Positions 8,447-15,351 of a DNA stretch of 19,767 nucleotides are shown here, in pieces; the stretch's first letter is position 1; each line of letters starts with the position of its first letter. Both the position numbers and the translations under genes were made by a program. Under the pieces are notes generated by a model, which ran no database searches, was not told the origin of the DNA, and was given only the letters and a program-made list of their open reading frames with translations. Source of the DNA: UBA6136 sp964344495 (GTDB lineage: Bacteria; Pseudomonadota; Gammaproteobacteria; Methylococcales; Methylococcaceae); the NCBI GenBank assembly GCA_964344495.1, contig CAYFNI010000038.1, positions 1-19,767 of the forward strand. Reading direction: 5' to 3'.

Positions 8447-9085
8447 ATGATCGGCCTGTTCGGCGGGACCTTCGATCCCGTGCACCACGGCCATCTCCGC
8501 AGCGCGCTGGAGGTCTCCGAGGCGCTGTCGCTGGAGGAATTGCGCTTTATCCCCAGCCAGATTCCACCCCACCGGCAGACGCCCGGTGCGCGGCCGGAAC
8601 AGCGACTCGAGATGCTGGCCGCTGCGCTGGCCGATGCCCCGGAAAATGTCATGATCGACCGGCGCGAGCTGGACCGGCCGGGACCCTCCTACATGGTCGA
8701 TACGTTGGCCTCGCTGCGACAGGAATTCCCCGACACGCCGCTGGTGCTGGTGCTGGGCCTGGATGCCTTTCTAGGGCTGGATCGCTGGCACCGCTGGCCG
8801 ACGCTGTTTGAATTCGCCCACATCGCCGTGATGCAGCGCCCCGGCTTCTCGCCCATGCTGACCGAGCCGCTGGCCGCCGCCGTCGCACCCCGCCGGGTCA
8901 CCGAGGTTCAGGCGCTCCGGTTGGCGCCGGCCGGACGGGTGCATTTTCTGGACGTCACGCAACTGGAGATCTCCGCCAGTCAGATCCGCGACCTGATCCG
9001 TCTGGGACGAAATCCGAAATACCTGATTCCGGAGGCGGTCGCCGCCCTGATTCAGGACTTGGGCCTCTACAGGAGCCGGGACTGA
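8447..9085 (+). CDS. nadD: Nicotinate-nucleotide adenylyltransferase
   Basis: Transfers AMP from ATP to nicotinate mononucleotide to make deamido-NAD, an essential step in NAD synthesis. The 212-residue protein carries the nucleotidyltransferase signature GLFGGTFDPVHHGH (HHGH at about residues 13-16). It also has the C-terminal ISASQIRDLIR motif, matching the family ISxTxxR pattern with serine in place of threonine. LVLGLDAFLGLDRWHRW is also diagnostic. It is last in the rightward cluster. In many gammaproteobacteria nadD is followed by rsfS and rlmH, but here the next gene is bamA on the opposite strand, 13 bases beyond the nadD stop. I see no Shine-Dalgarno of note, although the start is fixed by the conserved N terminus. 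Confidence 0.97.
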   Translation: MIGLFGGTFDPVHHGHLRSALEVSEALSLEELRFIPSQIPPHRQTPGARPEQRLEMLAAALADAPENVMIDRRELDRPGPSYMVDTLASLRQEFPDTPLVLVLGLDAFLGLDRWHRWPTLFEFAHIAVMQRPGFSPMLTEPLAAAVAPRRVTEVQALRLAPAGRVHFLDVTQLEISASQIRDLIRLGRNPKYLIPEAVAALIQDLGLYRSRD

Positions 9086-9088
9086 GCG

Positions 9089-9113
9089 GGTCAGGCCCTC
9101 AGAAGGCCTGACC
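9089..9113. terminator. Hairpin at the convergent nadD/bamA junction
   Basis: A perfect 9-bp inverted repeat (GGTCAGGCC at 9089-9097 and GGCCTGACC at 9105-9113) with a 7-base loop sits between the nadD stop and the bamA stop. One arm is made of the last bamA sense codons (GQA of the C-terminal GQAF) and the loop holds the bamA stop. Position and symmetry fit a bidirectional transcription end. No T-tract follows on either strand, so an intrinsic terminator is not proven and Rho may be needed. Confidence 0.5.
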
Positions 9114-11483
9114 GAAGGAGAACTGGAAGAACTGGGTGCGGTCGCCACTGACGGTGTTGAGCGGCTTGGCCACACTGACACCCAACGCGCCGAAGGGCGA
9201 CAGCCAGCGCGCCAGCAAGCCGGGCGAATAGCGCAGGAAATCGCCTTCCTGATCCGCATAACAGGCACTGTCACCCGTGGCATATTTGGGTGAAGCCACC
9301 TGGAAGGCGTTGCAGTAGATGTTGCCGATGTCCACAAACGCCCCGATCCGCATGTTCTTGCTGTCAGAAATGAACGGGATCGGGGTCAGCAGTTCGATTG
9401 AACTGACGATCTTGCTGGAGCCCCCCAGCGAGAGATTGCCGCCGTAGCCCTGGGCGTTGGCGATGGTACGCGGCCCCAGCGAACTGGGATAGTAGCCGCG
9501 CATGATCTGCGGTCCGCCGCCGAAGTAGTTTTCCCAGAACGGCAGCCCCGGGGTGCCGTTGTAGCCATCTCCGTAGGCAATTTCGCCCATCAGCATCAGC
9601 GTCAGATCCTGCGCCAGCGGGAAGAAATACTGGGCCTTGTAGCTGGCCTTGTAGAAGCTGACGCTGTCTGTCCCGAACACCGGCGGGGTGGCCAGCATTG
9701 TCAGACGCTGGGTTCCGCCATCGGTCGGGAAAATGGCCCGGTTGAGGGTGTCATGCACATACCCGACTGCGACCGGGATATAGCTGTAGCCATAACTGCT
9801 CTCGGTGTCGGATTTGGTGTAGTGATGGATGTAATCCAGAATCTGCTGCGATGAGGAATCGCTGGTTTTGACGTTGGTGTAGTTGTAGTCCAGATTGAAG
9901 CGCAGGCTGTCGAACTCACTCAGCGGAATGCCGAGGTTACCGCCCACCTGCCCGGTATCGGTCGAATAGTTGGCCAGGTTGATGACGTAAGCGTCGGTCT
10001 TGCGATAGGCAATGTCAAAGCCGCTGCTGACCCCGTCCAGCGTGGTGTAGGGGTTCAGGTAACTGGCCTGATAGATGGTATTGATGCGGCTGTTGTTGAA
10101 ATTGAACGCCACCCGCTTGCCGGTTCCGAAGACGTTGTCCTGGGTCACGTTGGCATTGAAGATGATGCCTTGCAGCTGGGAGTAGCCAACGCCGGCCATG
10201 ATGTTGCCGGATGACTTTTCCACCACCGAGTAGTTGACGTCGATCTGGTCGGATGTGCCGGGCACGGCGGGCGTTTCGACGTTGACCTCCTGGAAGTAGC
10301 CCAGTCGTTCCATACGCGTTTTCGAGCGTTCGATCTTGGTGCTGGACGCCCAGGCGGCCTCCATCTGCCGCATCTCCCGGCGGAGGACTTCATCCCGGGT
10401 GCGGGTGTTGCCCTTGAAATTGACCCGCCGCACATAGACCTGCTTGCCAGGATCGACAAAAAAGGTCATGGCGACCGTCTTGCTGGCCTCGTTGATCTCC
10501 GGAACCATGTTAACGTTGGCGAAAATGTAGCCCTCGTCGCCCAGCCGGTCGGAAATGGCTTTCTGGGTCTCCGTGGCAAGCTTGCGGGAAAAGGTGTCGC
10601 CCGGCCCGATCCGGACCAGTGGAGTGATTTCCTCGCCGCGGATAATGAGCTTGCCGGTAACCTTGACTTCGCTCACCTTATAGACGTCCCCCTCCTTCAG
10701 GTTGACGGTCAGGTACATCTCCTTCTTGTCGGGCGTCATGGCCACCTGCGTGGACTCGATCTGCGAGTTGATATAACCCCGGTCAAGATAATAGGACCGC
10801 AAGCGCTCGAGATCAGCCGACAGCTTCTGCTTGGAATACTGGTCATCCTTGGTATAGAACGACAGCAGGTTGCCGGTACTGAGCTCGAACTCATCCAGCA
10901 ACTGCTCGTCTGAATAGGCATTGTTGCCGACAACGTTGATCTGCTTGATGGTGGCGACCTTGCCCTCGGAAATGTTGATGTTGATCGCCACTCGGTTGCG
11001 GGGCTGTTCCGTCACGGTGGACGTTACCTGAACACCGTACTTGCCCCGGGCGTAATACTGCCGGCGCAACTCCTGCTCGACTTTGTCGAGCACGGCGCGG
11101 TCGAACACCTTGCCCTCGGTCAGGCCGATGCCTTTCAGCGCTTTCTTGAGATCATCCGAACTGATGTCCTTGTTACCGTCGATTTCGACGCTGGCGATGG
11201 AAGGCCGCTCCTCCACGATCACGACCAGCGTGTCACCGTCCTGCTCCAGCCGGACATCCTTGAAAAAGCCGGTTTTGAACAATGCCTTGATGCTTTCCGC
11301 CGACAGGCGCTGGTCAAATTCATCTCCGACCTTGACCGGCAGGTAGTTGAAGACGGTACCGGGCGACACCCGCTGCAGGCCCTCAATGCGGATATCTTCG
11401 ATGGTGAAGGAATCGGCGGCGAGAACCGCCGCCATGGGCAATGCCAGCAAACAGAACAGGGTGACTTTCAGATATCGGTGCAT
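9099..11483 (-). CDS. bamA: Outer membrane protein assembly factor BamA
   Basis: Omp85-family protein that folds and inserts beta-barrel proteins into the outer membrane. It has 794 residues, near the E. coli length. A signal peptide (residues 1-22, cleavage at AVLA-A) is followed by five POTRA domains at roughly 24-91, 92-172, 175-263, 266-344 and 347-420, starting with FTIEDIRIEGLQRVSPGTVF. A 16-strand barrel fills the rest. The conserved loop 6 motif is RGYYPSSLGPR (about residue 662), preceded by methionine rather than the common valine. The protein ends in FFQFSFGQAF, with the terminal phenylalanine of outer-membrane barrels. The locus is atypical: it lies downstream of phoU and convergent with nadD, not between rseP and skp. 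It starts at ATG 11483, about 84 bases after phoU, with no clear Shine-Dalgarno. It could be the main or a second copy. Confidence 0.96.
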   Translation of the reverse strand: MHRYLKVTLFCLLALPMAAVLAADSFTIEDIRIEGLQRVSPGTVFNYLPVKVGDEFDQRLSAESIKALFKTGFFKDVRLEQDGDTLVVIVEERPSIASVEIDGNKDISSDDLKKALKGIGLTEGKVFDRAVLDKVEQELRRQYYARGKYGVQVTSTVTEQPRNRVAININISEGKVATIKQINVVGNNAYSDEQLLDEFELSTGNLLSFYTKDDQYSKQKLSADLERLRSYYLDRGYINSQIESTQVAMTPDKKEMYLTVNLKEGDVYKVSEVKVTGKLIIRGEEITPLVRIGPGDTFSRKLATETQKAISDRLGDEGYIFANVNMVPEINEASKTVAMTFFVDPGKQVYVRRVNFKGNTRTRDEVLRREMRQMEAAWASSTKIERSKTRMERLGYFQEVNVETPAVPGTSDQIDVNYSVVEKSSGNIMAGVGYSQLQGIIFNANVTQDNVFGTGKRVAFNFNNSRINTIYQASYLNPYTTLDGVSSGFDIAYRKTDAYVINLANYSTDTGQVGGNLGIPLSEFDSLRFNLDYNYTNVKTSDSSSQQILDYIHHYTKSDTESSYGYSYIPVAVGYVHDTLNRAIFPTDGGTQRLTMLATPPVFGTDSVSFYKASYKAQYFFPLAQDLTLMLMGEIAYGDGYNGTPGLPFWENYFGGGPQIMRGYYPSSLGPRTIANAQGYGGNLSLGGSSKIVSSIELLTPIPFISDSKNMRIGAFVDIGNIYCNAFQVASPKYATGDSACYADQEGDFLRYSPGLLARWLSPFGALGVSVAKPLNTVSGDRTQFFQFSFGQAF

Positions 11484-11567
11484 AACGAACAGAGGACGAA
11501 TGAATCCTGTTGCAGGCAGTTAACGGAAAATGCCGGTTGAGGCGCGCCCATGGGCACGATCAGGATC

Positions 11568-12302
11568 TCAGCCCGGACGCAGGTCACGCTCGACCTCATC
11601 CAGACTGATGTGGCGAATGTTCTTGCCCATCGCATAGTAAATGACGTATTCGCAGATATTGCAGGCACGGTCGCCGATCCGCTCCAGCGCCCGGGCCGCC
11701 CACATGATGTTCAGCGAAACCGGAATCGAGCGCGCATCCTCCATCATGTAGGTGATCTGCTGACGCATGATGCTCTCGTATTCGCGGTCCACCTGCGGAT
11801 CCTCCTGCACGACCCGCAGTGACTCATCCACGTCGATGCGGGCAAAGGCGTCCAGCGCCTCGCGCAACATCAACCGCGCATGCTGCGCCAGTTGCTGAAA
11901 ATCCGTCATCTGGTTCTTTTTCGGGTAGTGATCGACCAGGTCAATGGCGATACGGGCGATGCGCTTGGCTTCGTCGCCAATTCGCTCAAGGTCGGTGATC
12001 GTCTTGATGACCGCCACCACCAGACGCAGATCGCGCGCGGCCGGCTGGCGCAAGGCAAGGATTTGGGTGCACTCCTCGTCGATCTCGACTTCCATCGAGT
12101 TGACTTTGTAATCGTCGGTGATGACCCGCTCGGCCAGTTCGGTATCGCCCTCCAGCAAGGCGTTCACGGCCGCCTCCACCTGCGCCTCGACCAAACCTCC
12201 GAGGGTCAGCACCCGATTGCGGATGGCGAGCAGTTCATGGTCGTACTGCTTGGAAATATGGTGGAGATTGAGCTCAGTCTCGGCTTCTGTGACGGTGGTC
12301 AT
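11568..12302 (-). CDS. phoU: Phosphate signalling / transport regulator PhoU
   Basis: Cytoplasmic helical protein that, in known systems, links the Pst phosphate transporter to the PhoR kinase and limits phosphate uptake. From ATG 12302 it has 244 residues, similar to E. coli PhoU (about 241). The start MTTVTEAETELNLHHISKQY matches the family, which also begins shortly before HHIS. Two three-helix bundles are indicated by the metal-binding repeats LERIGDEAKRIARI and LERIGDRACNICEYV. A longer frame to ATG 12365 exists, but a consensus -10 box at 12348-12353 lies inside that extension, so the shorter start is better. No pst genes or phoB/phoR are in the window, so phoU is separated from its usual partners. 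bamA follows on the same strand after 84 bases. Confidence 0.95.
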   Translation of the reverse strand: MTTVTEAETELNLHHISKQYDHELLAIRNRVLTLGGLVEAQVEAAVNALLEGDTELAERVITDDYKVNSMEVEIDEECTQILALRQPAARDLRLVVAVIKTITDLERIGDEAKRIARIAIDLVDHYPKKNQMTDFQQLAQHARLMLREALDAFARIDVDESLRVVQEDPQVDREYESIMRQQITYMMEDARSIPVSLNIMWAARALERIGDRACNICEYVIYYAMGKNIRHISLDEVERDLRPG

Positions 12303-12338
12303 GGCGGAACCTGCGGCAGGGGAATGGGGACGTGGTAA

Positions 12339-12406
12339 CTGGATCTGATTATAGTCCAACTCCATGGAAAACCGTGTATTCCGACAGGTTGGACTCAGCG
12401 ATCCAG
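12339..12406. repeat. Two-part inverted repeat over the rlmM stop and phoU promoter
   Basis: CTGGATC (12339-12345) and AGTCCAAC (12353-12360) have exact reverse complements GTTGGACT (12388-12395) and GATCCAG (12400-12406). Together they make a 15-bp dyad with a 7-by-4 internal loop and a 27-base loop that holds the palindrome TCCATGGA. The right arm crosses the rlmM stop codon. The left arm overlaps the phoU -10 box by one base. In the leftward transcript it would fold at the end of rlmM mRNA, as terminator-like or attenuating structure, or it could be a protein-binding dyad. Confidence 0.5.
12348..12353 (-). promoter_or_regulatory. Consensus -10 box (TATAAT) upstream of phoU
   Basis: The minus strand carries an exact TATAAT between rlmM and phoU. 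It would place a transcription start near 12340 and a leader of about 38 bases before ATG 12302. No good -35 hexamer is seen at 16-18 bases. The box lies within the left half of the inverted repeat at 12339-12406. This would let phoU-bamA be transcribed independently of the rlmM unit upstream. Confidence 0.45.
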
Positions 12407-13533
12407 CAAAACCGCATGCCCCGTGATTTCCGCCCGGTCGTGATACAGCTGCCGGAACCGCAGGCGGTAGGCCGCACCGGCGGCGTCCAGCCGCGTTTCG
12501 ATCAGCGCGCGACAGATCAGGACCGCCTCATGGCGCTTTTTCATCGGCAGCTTCAGGTTGAAGATAGTCTGCCGACACCACCCCTCGGCCAGCCAGTCCG
12601 CGACCAGCGCGGCAATGCGCGAGGGCTGTTCAACCATGTCGCAGACCATCCAGTCCACCGGCTTGACCGGACGGTAGCGAAAGCCATCGACACGCCGATG
12701 CTCGACGATGCCGGAATCCAGCAGGGCCGGCGCCAGAGGGCCGTTGTCGATCGCCACCGTGCGGATATGCCGCTGCACCAGCTGCCAGGTCCAGCCGCCC
12801 GGTGCGGCGCCCAGATCGACCGCCGTCATCCCCGGCCGCAAGGTTTGTTCCGGATCGGTCACGAACAGGCGGAACGCCTCGTCCAGCTTGAGCGTGGAAC
12901 GGCTCGGCGCCCCGCCGGGAAATTTCAGCCGCGGTATGCCCATCAACCAGGGCGAGGCATTGCTGCGCTGGGTGTAGCCGACGATCGCCTCGGTTCCGCT
13001 GATGAAAAAGACATGCAGGCGCGGCAGATGCGCAGACCCCAGCATCCCGTCCCGCTCCAGCGCCTTGCGCAGCGGCAGTGCGAACTTGCGGAGGAAAACC
13101 GCCAACGATTTGGCCTCGTTGGTATCGGCGGTTTCCAGCAGGCACTCTCCATAGCGTCCGCCCAGGCTTTGCNNNNNNNNNNATCGGCGGTTTCCAGCAA
13201 TAGCTCGGAAAACCGCAGCCCGGCAGCGCGGATCACCGCCAGCAACGGAGTCAGACGATCATCCGGCGTCATGTTCACCAGACTGCCCAGCCCGTACACC
13301 AGTTGCCGGGCAAAGATCAGATCATCGAAACGCAGATTACGCTGCAGCTGCACCGCCGCATCCGCATCGGTCCCGAAAAAGCGCACATAGCCGCTCCCTT
13401 CGACCGTCTTGACATAGCCGTACACGCCGACCTGACCCGCCTGATGCATCAGGTCGGCAGCGCAGTCCTTCTCGAAGCCCGCCCGGCAATACAGCAGCGC
13501 GGCAGGCGTCAGGTAGGCATCGGTGTCGCTCAT
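12395..13533 (-). CDS. rlmM: 23S rRNA (cytidine-2'-O)-methyltransferase RlmM, interrupted by an assembly gap
   Basis: SAM-dependent methyltransferase that 2'-O-methylates C2498 of 23S rRNA in E. coli. The gene starts at ATG 13533, overlapping the moeA stop by four bases. The N-terminal part (MSDTDAYLTPAALLYCRAGF onward) runs to the N run at 13173-13182. After the gap the reading frame shifts, so as written the gene looks broken. However, the same 17 bases lie at 13124-13140 and 13183-13199. Merging the two copies removes 59 bases and restores one continuous frame of 359 residues (E. coli about 366). The join then reads LLETADTNEAKSLAVFLRKF, as in the family (TNE then FCRKF in E. coli). The SAM motif VDLGAAPGGWTWQL falls at about residues 219-232 of the merged protein, and RSTLKLDEAF just before it. 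The gene is therefore taken as intact in the organism. Confidence 0.93.
13124..13199. repeat. 17-bp direct repeat flanking the N gap in rlmM
   Basis: ATCGGCGGTTTCCAGCA occurs at 13124-13140 and again at 13183-13199, directly after the N run. The second copy is the first 17 bases of the right-hand contig. Between the copies lie 32 bases (13141-13172) plus the 10 Ns. The pattern fits two contigs that overlap at their ends but were joined with Ns, not a biological repeat. Confidence 0.85.
13173..13182. other. Assembly gap (10 N) in rlmM
   Basis: Ten undefined bases, a standard scaffold-gap placeholder, so their number is not a measured length. They should not be read as a frameshift in rlmM. 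Confidence 0.98.
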
Positions 13534-14783
13534 GGCAGCGCCCTCCGCGCGGCCGTCCCGAAAGGCTCCACCTCCACCCAGCTGCCGGCTTCAACCCCGG
13601 CACAGTCGGGCGGTAGCACCACATAGCAGTTGGCCCGCGTCATGGAGGTCAGTCGATGACTGCCCTGTTCGGCCAGCACCGTGACCGCCGGGCCGCCGTC
13701 CTGCCAATCCAGCCAGCCGCGCATGAACTCCAGCCGGCCCGGCGCTTTGCGGATCGCGGTGCGACACATGGCCGGCCAACGCAGGGGTCGGCTCGCCGGC
13801 TGCCCGGCCAGCCACTGCAATGCCGGTTTGGCAAGGTGCTCGAAGGTGATCATCAAGGAAACCGGGTTGCCGGGCAGCCCGAACACCGGCGTCTGGCCCA
13901 GCCGCCCGAAGACAAAGGGTTTGCCCGGCTTGATGGCGACTTTCCAGAACTCGACCTGTCCGGCCTCTTGCAGCAGGTCGACGACAAAATCGGCGTCGCC
14001 CACCGACGCGCCCCCGGCCGTCAGCAAGACATCCGCGCGCGCTGCACCGTCCAGCAGCGCGCGCCGGAGCGCCTCCCGATCATCTGCGACCCGGCCCAGA
14101 TCGGTGACCTCCAGACAAGGGTCGGTCAATAATGCGGCCAACACCGGACGGTTGCTGTCGTAAATGCAGCCGGGCATGAGCGGCTGCCCGGGCGCGATCA
14201 GTTCATCGCCAGTCACCAGAAACGCCACCCGCAAACGACGCCGGACGGTCACCTCAGGACATCCGACCGAGGCCAGCAGACCGATCTCGGCCGGGCCCAA
14301 CACCTGACCGGCGGTCAGCAGCCGGTCACCGACGGCCCGTTCTTCACCTTGCTGCCGGACGTTGTCTTGCCGGCACACCGGGCGCGAAACCCGCAGCGTG
14401 ACGGTCCGACCCTGGTGCTCGACCCGTTCCTGAACCACCACCGCATCAGCCCCCGACGGCAGGCAGGCTCCGGTGAAGACACGCACACACTCGCCCGGCC
14501 CGACCCTGCCGTCAAAGGGGCGGCCCGCCAGCGCGGTCCCGACCAGCTGCAACGAGGCTCCCGGCTGGCCCTCGTCAGCCCGCACGGCATAGCCATCCAT
14601 GGCGGACTGGGTAAAGGGCGGCAGATCCATCGGCGCGAGCAGATCGGTGGCCAGTACCCGACCGAGCGCCGCAGCGATCGGCAGGCGTTCGTCACCGGCC
14701 GGCGGCTCCAGCCGCTCCACCAGCCGGGCAACCGCCGCGTCGAGGGATATCAGTCCGGCCGGACTATCGCAGACGGAGCGCAT
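13530..14783 (-). CDS. moeA: Molybdopterin molybdenumtransferase MoeA
   Basis: Inserts molybdate into adenylated molybdopterin in the last common step of molybdenum-cofactor synthesis. From ATG 14783 it has 417 residues, near E. coli MoeA (411). Recognisable segments are PPFTQSAMDGYAVRADEG (domain I), LPSGADAVVVQE, PGCIYDSNRPVLAAL, LLTAGGASVGDADFV (MoCF/MPT-binding region) and VFGLPGNPVSLMITFE, followed by the C-terminal beta domain. The frame extends upstream to 15041 but only across mobB, so the shorter start is correct. It overlaps the mobB end by 20 bases, and its stop overlaps the rlmM start (ATGA). Close coupling with mobB is expected; that with rlmM is less usual. moaA-E and mobA are not present here. 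Confidence 0.96.
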   Translation of the reverse strand: MRSVCDSPAGLISLDAAVARLVERLEPPAGDERLPIAAALGRVLATDLLAPMDLPPFTQSAMDGYAVRADEGQPGASLQLVGTALAGRPFDGRVGPGECVRVFTGACLPSGADAVVVQERVEHQGRTVTLRVSRPVCRQDNVRQQGEERAVGDRLLTAGQVLGPAEIGLLASVGCPEVTVRRRLRVAFLVTGDELIAPGQPLMPGCIYDSNRPVLAALLTDPCLEVTDLGRVADDREALRRALLDGAARADVLLTAGGASVGDADFVVDLLQEAGQVEFWKVAIKPGKPFVFGRLGQTPVFGLPGNPVSLMITFEHLAKPALQWLAGQPASRPLRWPAMCRTAIRKAPGRLEFMRGWLDWQDGGPAVTVLAEQGSHRLTSMTRANCYVVLPPDCAGVEAGSWVEVEPFGTAARRALP

Positions 14784-15351
14784 CGCGGGCCGCGGGCAGA
14801 AAGCGGTCAAGAATGAAGGCACACAGCTGCCCCGGCTGATTGAGGTCAAGCTGCGGAATGGTGGGGGGCAGCAGGCTGGCATCATCGGCCGCCAGCGCAA
14901 TGATGGTGTCGTCCGCGGGATAGAGCAGCGGGTGACCGAGCGCCGGGCGGTGCAGTTCGATCTTGGGAAACGCCTCGCGCTTGAACCCCTCCACCAGCAC
15001 CAGATCAATGGCGGTCTGATCGAAGTAGGCCAACTCCTCATTCAGGACCGGATCGGCCGGTTCCGCATGCTCGGTGATGATCGCGCGGCGGTGGCTGGCA
15101 CTGAGCATGACCGGCGTAGCGCCGGCGTGGCGCAGTTCATAACTGTCTTTGCCGGGATGATCGACTTCAAAGGCATGATGGGCATGCTTGATCAGCCCGA
15201 CCCGCAACCCGGCCGCGTTCAACAGGGGAATCAGCTGCCGCAGCAGCGTCGTCTTGCCGGTGCCGCTGAAAGCCGCAAAGCCCAGCAACGGTACCCGCGC
15301 CGCCGGCAGGCGGTCATAGCGGACAGGTCGCGGTGAACCGGTATCAGGCAT
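14764..15351 (-). CDS. mobB: Molybdopterin-guanine dinucleotide biosynthesis protein MobB
   Basis: GTP-binding accessory protein for the MobA step that attaches GMP to molybdopterin to give the bis-MGD cofactor. From ATG 15351 it has 195 residues, slightly longer than the usual 170-180. The P-loop is GFAAFSGTGKTT (about residues 24-35), followed by GLRVGLIKHAHHAFEVDHPGKD and the SYELRHAGA segment, both typical of MobB. IDLVLVEGFKREAFPKIELH is also diagnostic. Earlier in-frame starts lie inside the epimerase gene and are rejected. The start overlaps the epimerase stop by eight bases and the end overlaps moeA by 20 bases. The C-terminal 30 residues (PQLDLNQPGQLCAFILDRFL) are a family-typical tail. 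mobA is missing from the window, although MobB works with it. Confidence 0.94.
   Translation of the reverse strand: MPDTGSPRPVRYDRLPAARVPLLGFAAFSGTGKTTLLRQLIPLLNAAGLRVGLIKHAHHAFEVDHPGKDSYELRHAGATPVMLSASHRRAIITEHAEPADPVLNEELAYFDQTAIDLVLVEGFKREAFPKIELHRPALGHPLLYPADDTIIALAADDASLLPPTIPQLDLNQPGQLCAFILDRFLPAARDALRLR

Noticed and set aside
11546..11555. GCCCATGGGC palindrome between phoU and bamA as a terminator or operator
   Set aside because: It has no loop or T-tract and short perfect palindromes are common in this GC-rich DNA; support is too weak.
12303..12365. Longer phoU starting at ATG 12365
   Set aside because: The extension lies over the candidate -10 box and does not resemble PhoU N termini, so the shorter start is preferred.
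12395..13533. rlmM as a pseudogene by frameshift
   Set aside because: The break coincides with placeholder Ns and a repeated contig end, and collapsing the repeat gives an intact gene.
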